A stretch of DNA of 64,000 nucleotides from Desulfogranum japonicum DSM 18378 (GTDB lineage Bacteria > Desulfobacterota > Desulfobulbia > Desulfobulbales > Desulfobulbaceae): NCBI RefSeq assembly GCF_000429945.1, contig NZ_AUCV01000013.1:62001-126000 (forward strand), written 5' to 3'. Below the pieces are notes generated by a model. That model ran no database searches, was not told the origin of the DNA, and saw only the letters and a program-made list of their open reading frames with translations. Of this stretch, positions 45,721 through 55,018 are shown piece after piece (position 1 is the first letter of the stretch; each line of letters starts with the position of its first letter). The position numbers were made by a program, and so were the translations under genes.

Positions 45721-46677
45721 ATGCATATAGTGATAGTCGGCGGTGGAGCCATTGGCAGGTTTTTTGGGGCCTATTTCTGCAAAGGAGGCAATCAAGTAAC
45801 CTTAATTGATACCAATTCAGAAGTTGTAGATGAACTGAATAAAAACGGAATCGGCCTGGTCAGATACATCGGTGGGCCACAGGATACTGAGGAGCACTTT
45901 TCTGTCTGTGCAGATACTGATGGTAAAAAAATCCAGCAATGTGACCTGATTCTGCTTACAGTGAAATCATTTGCAACCAGATCGGCTGCTGAAAATGTCG
46001 CACATCTGGTACGACCGGAAAGTCCCATTATTTTCATGCAAACCGGACTGGGAAACCAGGCTATTTTACGAGAGATGTTTCCAGCGCAAGCCATCCTTGC
46101 AGGTTTGACATTCGTTTCAGCAACAGGCCTTGGAAATGCAAAAATACGACAGGGGCGTAGTGGAACGACCTATCTTGGTGAACTCGGTGCAGTCGGAGAA
46201 CTCGCAGGCCAAGTGACTCCCAGGCTGGAAAAAATCTGCAAGGTATTCACCGAGAGCGGGATCGAAGCCCGATGTTCAGGCCGGATAATCGGCAGATTAT
46301 GGGGTAAGGTCATCACCTATGCGGCGCTGAACAGTCTCACTTCCATCTTGCGTGTTCCCAATGGAAAACTCCTGGAAGACACAGAATCTCTACAGCTTGC
46401 AAGGGAACTGATTGCCGAGGGAGAGGCTGTGGCCCAGGCCCGGGGGGTGGAACCGTTTGTAGATGACCTGTTCGAACAATTTCAACAAATATGCAAAGAA
46501 AGTTCAAACAATCTCTCCTCCATGTTACAGGATATCATCAACAATAAAAAAACTGAAATTGATGCGCAAAGTGGGACACTGGTAAAGTACGCTGAAAAAT
46601 TTGGGATGCAGGCACCGAGGCATGCAATGATGACTTCAATCCTGCATCTCCTTGAAAAATGGTCTGTAGAACCGTAA
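45721..46677 (+). CDS. panE: 2-dehydropantoate 2-reductase family (PanE/ApbA)
   Basis: 318 residues from ATG 45721 with AGGAAA upstream. The Rossmann motif GGGAIGRFFG is at about 7-16. The middle has LLTVKSF and MQTGLGNQAIL, and the helical C-terminal domain contains the active-site Lys region LWGKVITYAALNSL. Genuine PanE reduces ketopantoate to pantoate with NADPH in coenzyme A and phosphopantetheine synthesis. The family also has members acting on other 2-ketoacids, so the symbol is tentative. It lies downstream of an ACP-bearing gene but 377 bp away. Confidence 0.82.
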   Translation: MHIVIVGGGAIGRFFGAYFCKGGNQVTLIDTNSEVVDELNKNGIGLVRYIGGPQDTEEHFSVCADTDGKKIQQCDLILLTVKSFATRSAAENVAHLVRPESPIIFMQTGLGNQAILREMFPAQAILAGLTFVSATGLGNAKIRQGRSGTTYLGELGAVGELAGQVTPRLEKICKVFTESGIEARCSGRIIGRLWGKVITYAALNSLTSILRVPNGKLLEDTESLQLARELIAEGEAVAQARGVEPFVDDLFEQFQQICKESSNNLSSMLQDIINNKKTEIDAQSGTLVKYAEKFGMQAPRHAMMTSILHLLEKWSVEP

Positions 46678-46744
46678 TGATGAGTTAGTACCTTCCGGGG
46701 AAATACAGAAAAGACAACTCAACATCAATGCTCTCTGAACAACA

Positions 46745-46772
46745 TTGCAAATGGCACTCGTTGCCTTATAAA
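46745..46772 (+). promoter_or_regulatory. Candidate sigma-70 promoter of universal stress gene
   Basis: TTGCAA (46745-46750), a 16-base spacer and TATAAA (46767-46772) lie 24 bases before the ATG at 46796, with the GGAGG ribosome-binding site in between. Confidence 0.45.
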
Positions 46773-46795
46773 ATTTGGTGACTGGAGGTAATGAG

Positions 46796-47251
46796 ATGGA
46801 TGATTGTCGTAAGATACTCATAGCGGTGAATGATTCTGATGACGCTCTCCGCGCAGTAAAATATGTTGGCAATTTCATGAAGAATATCAATTCATCAGGA
46901 TACCACCTCATCCATGTTTTTCCTGATCCCCCTCCCGATTATTACAGTCAGGGCGGGACGTTGGATGCGTATAAGGCAATCATGGAAAACCAGGGTGAGG
47001 CTGCGCTGGATCTGGCAATAAAAACCCTGCGTAAATACCATGTACCAATGGATAAAATCACAAGCGATATCCAATTGGCAGATGGCAGAACCATTAGCGA
47101 TGCCATCCTCGAGGCCCGAGAAAAATGCGGTTGTGGCACTCTGGTAATCGGTAAACGGGGCATCAGCAAGAACGAAGAGTTTCTATTCGGCTCTATCTCC
47201 AATACACTTTCCCGAAAGAGCCGCGGTTTTACGACCTGGGTTGTGGGGTAG
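46796..47251 (+). CDS. Universal stress protein (UspA family)
   Basis: 151 residues from ATG 46796, chosen because of GGAGGTAATGAG just upstream. The UspA fold begins with KILIAVNDSDDA. The nucleotide-binding signature G-x2-G-x8-9-GS is present as GKRGISKNEEFLFGS near residues 119-133, so this is an ATP-binding type. Usp proteins accumulate on stress and growth arrest. It is monocistronic, convergent with the chemoreceptor gene. Confidence 0.9.
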   Translation: MDDCRKILIAVNDSDDALRAVKYVGNFMKNINSSGYHLIHVFPDPPPDYYSQGGTLDAYKAIMENQGEAALDLAIKTLRKYHVPMDKITSDIQLADGRTISDAILEAREKCGCGTLVIGKRGISKNEEFLFGSISNTLSRKSRGFTTWVVG

Positions 47252-47310
47252 CCGGTGCCCCTTAGCCCCCCCTGCAATATCACACAGATTACATTGCACA
47301 TTATGGCAAA

Positions 47311-47345
47311 GGACAAGGAAAAAGGGATCCTCCCTGTCCTTTATT
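47311..47345 (+). terminator. Candidate terminator between usp and chemoreceptor genes
   Basis: GGACA and TGTCC arms with an imperfect inner stem around GGGATCC are followed by TTTATTTT. It is weak by eye; position between convergent genes supports it. Confidence 0.35.
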
Positions 47346-47365
47346 TTACGCGTTTACCGCTATCT

Positions 47366-49363
47366 TTATATTTTAAAGCTACCCACAATAATTTTCAATT
47401 TCTCCGCCAATTGCTGCAGATCAGACGCGCTTGCGCTCACCTGCTGACTGCTTGTTGAAATTTCCGATGAAGCAGAATTAACCGAGGCAATATCCTGGCT
47501 GATGGTTACTGCCACAATGGAACTTTGACTCACATTTTCGTTTACTTCCGTCATGCCATGAGATGCCTGGGCAATGTTGTCTGCAATCTCCTGGGTTGCA
47601 GCGCTTTGTTCACCTACGGCGGTGGAGATTATTGCTACGATTTCATTGATTTTATTAATTACTTCTGAAATCTGATCAATTTCGTCAACAGTGGTCGTGG
47701 TGGTGCTTTGCATATCTCCAATTTGCTGTTTAATGTCCTGTGTGGCGGCAGCTGTCTGTCTGGCCAGTTCCTTGATTTCATTGGCAACCACAGCAAAACC
47801 TTTACCAGCTTCACCGGCACGGGCCGCCTCAATGGTGGCATTGAGAGCCAGCAAGTTTGTCTGGTCTGATATTTCGGTTATAGTTTCAGTGACTTTGCCG
47901 ATAGCCTGAGCAGCTTTACCCAGTTCAGCCATTTTGGCTGACGTAGATGCAGCCTGTTCCACGGCAGCAAGAGAAATGGAATGTGCCTGGTTTGCATTGT
48001 TAGCTATTTCACCAATGGTTGCTGTCATTTCTTCCGCTGCGCTGGCAACCATGGATGTGTTCGTGGTCGACTGTTCCATGGCGGCTGCCACATTATTCAA
48101 GTTTGTTGTCATTTCTTCAGTTGCGGCTGCCACATTGTCTGCTCGCTGGGAGGTATCTGAAGAATTGTCCGACATACTCCTTGCAATCGATGATAGTTCA
48201 CCCGAAGACCTGTCTATTGAATGTGTATTTTCTGCAATATTTCCGATAATACCCTGTAATTTATCAATAAATATATTAAACCATTTTGCCAGCTCACCAA
48301 TCTCATCCTTCGCGGATACATTTAACCGCATTGTGAGGTCACCTTCTCCATGGGCAATGTCTTGTAACCCTGCCACAGCGCTATTCAAAGGAACGGTGAT
48401 ACTGCGGCTGAACCATAGTACGCCACCACACACAACTACCATAGCAATACAGGTAACGAGCAAAATGGAATTACGGATTGAATGTGACGCAGCCAGGAAC
48501 TCGTCAGCATCCTGAGTAATGGCAATACTCCAGCCTTTCATGGGAACAGGGGCAATACCCGCTATTTTAGCTTTGCCATTAAAAAAATAGTCCAAAGCCC
48601 CTCTTTCGCCCGCCAACATACTTTTGGTGATCTCTTCCATACCTTCCAATGTTTGGAGATCAAGGTGCATTTCATACTTTTTCACAGGATGAGCGATTAT
48701 AATACCATTGCTATCGCACATATACGCATAGCCGCTTTTCCCCATCTTAACCGATGAAACATGGCTTGTGAGTGGCGAAGCTTTCAGCGATAGTCCGAAA
48801 ATTCCAAGGAATTGATTGGTATAGGAAAACACTGGTGCACATACCACATAAATAACATCACCTGTCACCTTAGAGACTACAACATCTCCAGCAACGGGTT
48901 TCCCAGTACTTTTAGCCTGTTGAAAATATGGCATATCAGCTAGATTGACGCCTTTGTATTCCTTGCCACTGGAAAGTTCCCCAGTATACATATGCCCCTT
49001 ATCATCAGTAATAAAAATACCAAGATAACTGTCATCCAGTTGTGCAAATTTATCTTTCATCTGCTGACGCAGATTACGAATATCTTCCTGCGCATTCTCT
49101 ATTCCCTCTGTTTTAACCCGCTCGCCAATGTGTCGTATGTTGGTATCTACGGCATGGGCTGCAGCAATCTTCAACTGCTCATTCAGAGTAGACTCAATGA
49201 GATCTGCCAGTTTTTCTGCCTGAGAGGCAGCACTTGTGCGTGCAGTCTCAGATAACGCTGATGAAGATTTTGTAACAGCCAGCAAGCCAACGATAAGCAA
49301 AGGTACTGCCACAGCAATACATCCACCGACAATAAGTCTAAAACCAATAGACCTGAAATTCAT
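47366..49363 (-). CDS. Methyl-accepting chemotaxis protein, dCache type
   Basis: 665 residues from ATG 49363 behind GGGGGGAGTG. TM1 is at about 8-28. A periplasmic double-Cache-like sensor of about 250 residues ends near [13 protein letters not shown], then TM2 at about 287-307 and HAMP at about 308-360 ([19 protein letters not shown]). The long cytoplasmic coiled coil has the conserved tip [17 protein letters not shown] and [13 protein letters not shown]. The Thr/Ala-rich heptads are of the symmetric type. No C-terminal CheR-tethering pentapeptide is present. It should detect a small extracellular ligand and feed CheA/CheW, encoded 13 kb away. It is monocistronic. Confidence 0.95.
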   Translation of the reverse strand: MNFRSIGFRLIVGGCIAVAVPLLIVGLLAVTKSSSALSETARTSAASQAEKLADLIESTLNEQLKIAAAHAVDTNIRHIGERVKTEGIENAQEDIRNLRQQMKDKFAQLDDSYLGIFITDDKGHMYTGELSSGKEYKGVNLADMPYFQQAKSTGKPVAGDVVVSKVTGDVIYVVCAPVFSYTNQFLGIFGLSLKASPLTSHVSSVKMGKSGYAYMCDSNGIIIAHPVKKYEMHLDLQTLEGMEEITKSMLAGERGALDYFFNGKAKIAGIAPVPMKGWSIAITQDADEFLAASHSIRNSILLVTCIAMVVVCGGVLWFSRSITVPLNSAVAGLQDIAHGEGDLTMRLNVSAKDEIGELAKWFNIFIDKLQGIIGNIAENTHSIDRSSGELSSIARSMSDNSSDTSQRADNVAAATEEMTTNLNNVAAAMEQSTTNTSMVASAAEEMTATIGEIANNANQAHSISLAAVEQAASTSAKMAELGKAAQAIGKVTETITEISDQTNLLALNATIEAARAGEAGKGFAVVANEIKELARQTAAATQDIKQQIGDMQSTTTTTVDEIDQISEVINKINEIVAIISTAVGEQSAATQEIADNIAQASHGMTEVNENVSQSSIVAVTISQDIASVNSASSEISTSSQQVSASASDLQQLAEKLKIIVGSFKI

Positions 49364-49951
49364 CACTCCCCCCCTCAACATCTTGTTTTTTATCCCCAAA
49401 AAAAGCAGAGACCTGAAGAATAAACCTCCTCAGATATCTGCCTGCTTCACCACATATTGTATATAAAACCCTGTTGAAATTGAGGCATTGCCTGCCATCA
49501 ATCTAACAAATTCAAACTGAGATTATGGAACGCTCATTGTCTGAAGACAAGATACCTTGTCCGTCGTTGTAAAAACAACTGTATCAGGCTTTTTCAGTGG
49601 CCGAACATGGACGTCTGAACCAACTTGCAACGTTGGAAACATTGCGATAGTTGGAGAAAATAATCTATTGCAGCCTTTTACATGCACAGGCAAAGAGTAG
49701 CCTGTTCCAGATGCCTAGATTCAAAACAGCAATAAACATATTTTCAGATCAGAATTCCCCCCTATACATGGATACGTCAGAAGAAAGTTAAATGTCAAGG
49801 TAATATCAAAAAAAAACAGATAAAAAGGGCAGTTAGATAGTACCTATCCAGAAATGACAGTTTATCCGCTTTCCCTATGAATGGTTACTTATGAACAAGC
49901 ACTGGATAGTTTCATTGCAGAGATATGCAACGGTATCAACGTGTTGGGAGG
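49364..49951. other. Noncoding region upstream of chemoreceptor, no gene seen
   Basis: About 590 bp. Short frames have no ribosome-binding sites. The region upstream of the chemoreceptor holds GAGGAGG near 49430 on the minus strand but no frame to go with it. No sigma-28 or sigma-54 promoter could be identified with confidence. Confidence 0.35.
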
Positions 49952-49990
49952 AAAAAAAAGCCGCCATGCGCAGAAAGGCAAGGCGGCTTT
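49952..49990 (-). terminator. Terminator of phoU-like/pit operon
   Basis: On the minus strand GAAAGCCGCC and GGCGGCTTT form a stem of nine or more bp followed by eight T (49959-49952). It lies 24 bp after the pit stop codon. Confidence 0.88.
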
Positions 49991-50013
49991 CATATTATAT
50001 TGCGGACAAGGAT

Positions 50014-51279
50014 TTATCCGAAAATACCTTTCAGAGTAAAGAAAAACACCATCGCCATGAGAGCACCAGCAGGAAGGGTTACAAGCCATGAGATAATAAT
50101 ATTTAAAACCACCCTCAAATCCAACGCCCCCACCCCGCGGGCAAGACCTACTCCTAACACTGAACCAACCAGAATATGCGTTGTGGAGACAGGTAAACCG
50201 GTACGTGAAGCCAGGACAACGGTTATTGCGGCTGCAAGTTCGGCACAGAATCCGCGAGAGGGTGTCAATTCTGTAATTTTTTTCCCCACAGTGAGCATTA
50301 CCCTATATCCCAGAGTGAGTAGCCCAAGAACAATACCACCACCGCCAAGGAGCAGTATCCATAGGGGCAGTTCGGATTTCTGCATCACCTCACCACCGGA
50401 ACTGATAATACTTACTACTGCTGCCAGTGGACCAATACCATTAGCCACATCATTGGACCCATGGGCAAAGGCCATGGAACAGGCTGTGAACAGCATCATA
50501 GGGGTAAACACTTTCTCCACAGCCGCAAAATGAAAGTCACGGCTACGTCGCATATCCTCTCTGATATTACGAATAAAAAACCATCCTATAATCGCAGTAA
50601 GCAAACCAATAAGGATTGCAACAAGAAAACTCTGCCCGCTTGAGAGGTTTATGTTTAAATGTTTAAGCCCTTTAAACAAGGTGACCAGAGAAATGATGAA
50701 TCCCACCAGAAAAATATACATTGGAGCGTATCTTTTTGCATTACGCAGGGGATGTTCAGTATCAAAAATAAGTTTTCTGGTTGATAGTACCAAAAGATAG
50801 GCAATTGTGCCGCCCAATGCTGGAGAAAGGACCCAGCTTGCCACCACGGAACCGACCTTTCCCCAATGAACAGCTTCAGGCCCTATACCGACCATGGCAA
50901 AGCCGATAAGCGCTCCAACTATGGAATGGGTGGTGGAAACGGGCCAACCCTTTGCTGAGGCGATCAACAGCCAGAAAGCCGCAGCAAGAAGTGCTGCCAG
51001 CATACCATATACCAGTATTTCAGGATTTCCAATGATACTGCTGGGATCAATAATGCCTTTACGGATGGTTTTGGTAACATGTCCTCCGGCAATAACAGCT
51101 CCAAGAAATTCAAAAATAATGGCAATACAAATTGCCTGCTTGATGGTTACAGCACCAGCTCCCACTGAGGTTCCCATGGCGTTGGCCAGGTCATTGGCTC
51201 CAATCCCCCAGGTCATAAACAGTCCGAACACCACTGCCATAACGACCATTATGGTTCCGTAGGCTGCAATTATTTCCAT
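50014..51279 (-). CDS. Inorganic phosphate transporter, PiT family
   Basis: 421 residues with about ten to twelve transmembrane segments. The duplicated PiT signature appears at the N-terminus as GANDLANAMGTSVGAGAV and in the second half as GSNDVANGIGPL; GWPVSTTHSIVGALIGF and GLPVSTTHILVGSVLG are the paired re-entrant motifs. PiT proteins import phosphate, as a metal-phosphate complex in bacteria, driven by the proton gradient. AGAGGA precedes the ATG. The gene starts 9 bp after the stop of the PhoU-like gene, so the two form an operon ended by the hairpin at 49952-49990. Confidence 0.95.
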   Translation of the reverse strand: MEIIAAYGTIMVVMAVVFGLFMTWGIGANDLANAMGTSVGAGAVTIKQAICIAIIFEFLGAVIAGGHVTKTIRKGIIDPSSIIGNPEILVYGMLAALLAAAFWLLIASAKGWPVSTTHSIVGALIGFAMVGIGPEAVHWGKVGSVVASWVLSPALGGTIAYLLVLSTRKLIFDTEHPLRNAKRYAPMYIFLVGFIISLVTLFKGLKHLNINLSSGQSFLVAILIGLLTAIIGWFFIRNIREDMRRSRDFHFAAVEKVFTPMMLFTACSMAFAHGSNDVANGIGPLAAVVSIISSGGEVMQKSELPLWILLLGGGGIVLGLLTLGYRVMLTVGKKITELTPSRGFCAELAAAITVVLASRTGLPVSTTHILVGSVLGVGLARGVGALDLRVVLNIIISWLVTLPAGALMAMVFFFTLKGIFG

Positions 51280-51288
51280 ATATTCCTC

Positions 51289-51975
51289 TTATTTTGACAG
51301 AAACAGCAACAGCCGATCTGCTATATTCTCTGACTGATCAGACAGGTCACCGATCAATTCAATAATTTTATACCAGTACATGGCAGAAATAGGGTCCAGA
51401 TCTCCCTCTCCTTCAAACAATGCGCGGCGTGTTTTATGGAGCACATGATCAATGTTATGCTCGCTCCGTCTCACACCGGCAATCATCCCATTGACCTTTT
51501 CCATCTCCCGTCCACCGAAACCGACCTCCAGGAGTTCATCCAGTTCCTCTATGATTTCCAAAGCCGCGGAGCAGGTCTCCATGGTGCCTTCGAGTAATTC
51601 ATCGAGAAAAGGTTTAATGACATCGGGTACCACCATATCACGAAAGCTCAGGATCTGGGCAATGGTTTCCGCAGTGTCAGCCAGCCTGTCCTGGTCGTTC
51701 ATAAGTTCCAGAAGATCTCGCCTGGCCACCGGCATCAGCAAAGAGTTGGGCATATTCAAGCGAAACGTATACTTGATCGTATCCGCGTCGCTCTCAAGGC
51801 TTTGAATCTGGTCGGCCAGCACCTTTATCTGTGCATTCTCCTGCCGATACAGGGCGTCAAAAAGAGTGGGAACCACACATATGCAGGAAAATACCACTCG
51901 CATATGTTCCTGCAGAGGTTTAAAAGGCGAACGTCGGAAGAGTCCAGAAAGGGGATTAGTAGATCGTATGGGCAT
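51289..51975 (-). CDS. PhoU-like DUF47 protein, PiT accessory
   Basis: 228 residues, all helical, matching the DUF47/TIGR00153 family that is nearly always encoded next to pit genes. Family features are present: the helical pairs with LADQIQSLESDADTIKYTF and ARRDLLELMNDQDRLADTAETIA, and the later YKIIELIGDLSDQSENIADRL. Acidic residues in these positions bind metal in PhoU relatives. It probably controls activity of the PiT transporter at the membrane. The ATG at 51975 has AGGAG upstream. It is first gene of the operon. Confidence 0.9.
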   Translation of the reverse strand: MPIRSTNPLSGLFRRSPFKPLQEHMRVVFSCICVVPTLFDALYRQENAQIKVLADQIQSLESDADTIKYTFRLNMPNSLLMPVARRDLLELMNDQDRLADTAETIAQILSFRDMVVPDVIKPFLDELLEGTMETCSAALEIIEELDELLEVGFGGREMEKVNGMIAGVRRSEHNIDHVLHKTRRALFEGEGDLDPISAMYWYKIIELIGDLSDQSENIADRLLLFLSK

Positions 51976-52300
51976 ATTCCTCGATCTCCTTGGTAGATTT
52001 TTTCTGGTAAAAAAAGAAATTACAGTCAGTTATTTACGTATCAGTTTTCAGGCCATACCGCTTTGTCCGCGCCTGTACAAAAACACAAATTCATTGTCTC
52101 AGTCGACAGTTCTCCTGCACAAAAAAATCTTGTGTATTACAAACAACACTCGCCCTGAACCTAAATCTAGCTTCAGATGGCATGTGTTAAGAATCTGTTA
52201 ATGTACTCGGCAGGCGATACCGATTCCACAAGAATTGTCAATTTTTTTTTCAGTTTGGAAAACTCTTCACACGGAAAAACCAGGTAAAAAAATCATCAAA
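51976..52300. other. 325-bp upstream region of the pit operon
   Basis: No gene. It should contain the promoter of the phoU-like/pit operon. I looked for a Pho box and found no pair of CTGTCAT-like repeats convincing enough to mark. Confidence 0.3.
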
Positions 52301-54376
52301 TTACAGGTCATTAAGCAGTTTTACCAGAGGTTCTGCTGGATAACTCAAAGGAATAAAGTTTCCCCTGATATACTGCAGAATTGTCGGTCCATCCTGGTGA
52401 GCGCTATAGATAATGTGGTGTTTTTTTATAGCATCCACATTTTTCCATACACTGCTAAAGGGATCCATTGGCGTATGCCCGACGATAAAAGGGACTCCCT
52501 TTGCCAGGCCCAGGCTTTTTCGAAATGTATTGATGTCCTTTTTTCTGTATCCACCGGGGTAATTGGGACGCTGCAACCTGTTACGGGTTATCTCGCGAAT
52601 GAGAGCCGGATTATCGCTGATATTGACAAGCTCTTCATAGCTGACCCTGGAAAGGGGTGGTGCTGCATGGCAGGCAAAGAAAAGTTTTGAGGAAACAATA
52701 TACGGGAGCTTCTCAAAAAACAGATCCATGGCATCCACATACTTCCGGCCCCGGAGTTCAAAAAGTTCATTTTTTAAAAGCACCCCTTGGGAAATGCCGT
52801 TTTTACTGATATCTTCAGAAAAAGAATCGTGGTTTCCGGCAATGTAATAAAAGCTCTCAGGAAATTGCAGCTTGAGTGTGCAAAGCAAGTCGATCATGAG
52901 AATGGAGCTGTCCATATCCTCCATCTCGCCGGCAATCTCAGAATGAAGCGCGTCTCCTAAAACCACCATGGTTACAGCCTTGTTCTCCAGGTGCCGCAGC
53001 AAACAATTTTCACTGAGGATTTTAAGCAGGTTATCCACCTGGCCATGCAGGTCTCCTACAATCACCGGGATGGTGTCATCATTCAACAGAATCACTCCTC
53101 CACCTGAGCCTGATCGGTCACTTTCCCTGGCTGGATCATGACTGATGCAGTCGATGGCCTTCTCGAGAAGCTGCAAAGCCTCTTCTCTGGGTTTCTGCTG
53201 AATCTGTCCTCCAAAAATCTGCTTGATGCGGTGAAAGGCATTTTCCCTCTCCAACTTCACCCTGCCTCTGTAATCCATATCGTCAAAACGTACCAGCTGA
53301 ACAGGCCGGTCCATATTCAAGGGCGTAAAGGTCAGGTCACCACGTTCGTTGGTAATACCCACGTGACGCATGGATACAGATGAATCAAATTGTAATATAT
53401 GCGCGTAAATCTTGTTGGATCTGCCGATAATGACCGTTTCACCATCCTGAATACGGACAAAACCTGAAGGTTCAGTACTGTCACAACCATGGGGTTCGGA
53501 AACTCTCCAATTTTTGCGAATGGAACGTCGCTTGACCCCTAATGAAATCTCTGGCGCAAAATAAAAGCGCTGATTTCCGATAAGCATTTCAAAGCTTTTG
53601 CCATCATGGGCCACCCTGCTCACTTCCTTTACTGGTTGCGGTTCGGTGGTGATGGTAAACCACGTGCTGCGATGAATGCCCAATAACTGTTTCCAGCCTT
53701 TCACACTATTCAGACTTGGCCGAGGGGCATGTGTGGGAATGGACCACTGCGGAACATGCGCTACGCCTTTCTCTGCAATGTAGAAGGGGGGACCTTGAAG
53801 GGAGCGACGTACGGCAATATTCAACCCTGCCCTGTGCAGATAGAGTGCAACTTCCTGATACGCAAGAACCTGCCTCCCTACCATTTCAAGCGTTAACCCT
53901 GCATCCACCGGAAAATAACCCTGATGTTTCCTGCTCTGTCTTCGTTCGAAGATCTCTTCCGGAGATGGCAGAAGAAACTCGAAAAAATATCTGTTTATCC
54001 AATTGGTCTGGAAAAAGGATGCAGCCTGCCTGGGAATTTTAATCCGTGCAGTATCTAAAAGAGGTGCAGGATCAGACTCCACCCATTCTTTGTCAAATAC
54101 GGTGAGAGCCTCCTCAAACCCTTTAAACGGCATACCAAGATGCACTTCCCGTGGCCTGTAGATAAGCGTCTGGTTTTTCCACCAGTTTTTGCGTGTCAAA
54201 TCGATATATCCTTCATTGGGCCAACCACCAATCTGATTAATATAATATGATTTTCCCGCACCTGGTGGTCCTGTCACAACTAATTGCAGATATTCCATGC
54301 CAATTGGAAGCAGTACTCCCCTTATTTCCTGAACATCTTTTATTGGAACAAGTATCTTTTTAAGAAGATCTTTCAT
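52301..54376 (-). CDS. P-loop kinase-like / FHA-like / PPP phosphatase fusion
   Basis: 691 residues from ATG 54376; a GTG at 54388 would add four. An N-terminal P-loop domain has TGPPGAGKS at 35-43 and a kinase-like lid region rich in Arg (about 135-190). A middle segment at about 304-350 fits an FHA phosphothreonine-binding domain: IIGRS, then SSVSMRHVGI. The C-terminal PPP-type metallophosphatase has GDLHG at 441-445, GDALH in place of the usual GDxVDRG, GNHD at 514-517, a His in ACHAAP and GHTP at 633-636. It is soluble and monocistronic. The architecture recalls polynucleotide kinase-phosphatases and signalling phosphatases, but the substrate is unknown. The altered second phosphatase motif deserves attention. 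Confidence 0.82.
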   Translation of the reverse strand: MKDLLKKILVPIKDVQEIRGVLLPIGMEYLQLVVTGPPGAGKSYYINQIGGWPNEGYIDLTRKNWWKNQTLIYRPREVHLGMPFKGFEEALTVFDKEWVESDPAPLLDTARIKIPRQAASFFQTNWINRYFFEFLLPSPEEIFERRQSRKHQGYFPVDAGLTLEMVGRQVLAYQEVALYLHRAGLNIAVRRSLQGPPFYIAEKGVAHVPQWSIPTHAPRPSLNSVKGWKQLLGIHRSTWFTITTEPQPVKEVSRVAHDGKSFEMLIGNQRFYFAPEISLGVKRRSIRKNWRVSEPHGCDSTEPSGFVRIQDGETVIIGRSNKIYAHILQFDSSVSMRHVGITNERGDLTFTPLNMDRPVQLVRFDDMDYRGRVKLERENAFHRIKQIFGGQIQQKPREEALQLLEKAIDCISHDPARESDRSGSGGGVILLNDDTIPVIVGDLHGQVDNLLKILSENCLLRHLENKAVTMVVLGDALHSEIAGEMEDMDSSILMIDLLCTLKLQFPESFYYIAGNHDSFSEDISKNGISQGVLLKNELFELRGRKYVDAMDLFFEKLPYIVSSKLFFACHAAPPLSRVSYEELVNISDNPALIREITRNRLQRPNYPGGYRKKDINTFRKSLGLAKGVPFIVGHTPMDPFSSVWKNVDAIKKHHIIYSAHQDGPTILQYIRGNFIPLSYPAEPLVKLLNDL

Positions 54377-54778
54377 AGGCAAGAACACCGACTTCGCTTA
54401 AATTTTCAAAAAAATACGTATTCTATCCGGTTTGTCTCTCTGTAATATGTGAGGAGGTAAATTAACCGTTACCCTACGTACGATTAAAACATGTGCTGAT
54501 TTACACGATCCTTCTTTTTTCTTGATAAGACATGGATTTTCTTTGTTCTCTATGCAATACTTTATACTAACAAGCTCCTGATATTGCTACTTCTGAAAAG
54601 TATCCGTCAGAGAACCTGAACGCTTGCACAGGGAAGCACTATCTGAGCAGAGCAACATTGTAATGATAGCCGAACCAAGTAACCAAAGGAATATCATTCA
54701 ATCCTTTTGACCTGGATATACATGGTGCCTGGAAAAAACCATTACCCGGAAAAAGCGAAGGCTATGTTGCAAAAGGTC
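54377..54778. other. Divergent noncoding region
   Basis: About 400 bp between the fusion gene (minus) and the MITE copy preceding the receptor-like gene (plus). A GAGGAGG sequence at 54452 is not followed by a start codon. Nothing else is supported. Confidence 0.3.
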
Positions 54779-54938
54779 AGGGTCGCGAAAAATATTAAAT
54801 ATCCAAAAATTGCGTAGGATATCCATTTGGTAACGTCGTCGTGTCAATGCTTCCATACTCGCGTATTGAGCCATTGACGCGACGACGTTACCGAGTTGAG
54901 AAACAAGCAAGATTGGATAATTTTTTTTCCGTGACCCT
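54779..54938 (-). repeat. Hairpin MITE, copy B
   Basis: 160 bp bounded by AGGGTCGCG and the inverted GTGACCCT. This copy has the best-preserved palindrome: minus-strand GGTAACGTCGTCGCGTCAAT pairs with the region ending ACGACGACGTTACC. It lies 80 bp upstream of the receptor-like gene and may influence its expression. Confidence 0.82.
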
Positions 54939-55018
54939 TACCATTCAAGGGTAAGGATTTTGGTGAAGTGCACCTGTACGAAACAGGAAATATGCAATTT
55001 CCAAGGAGAAAGACAGTT

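Noticed and set aside
46745-46766. Sigma-54 promoter before the universal stress gene (TGGCACTCGTTGC)
   Set aside because: The GG to GC distance is eight bases rather than the required ten.
54698-54910. Short frames inside the MITE copies (also 431-685 and 59002-59325)
   Set aside because: Partial similarity between them comes from the repeat DNA itself, and frames shift between copies.
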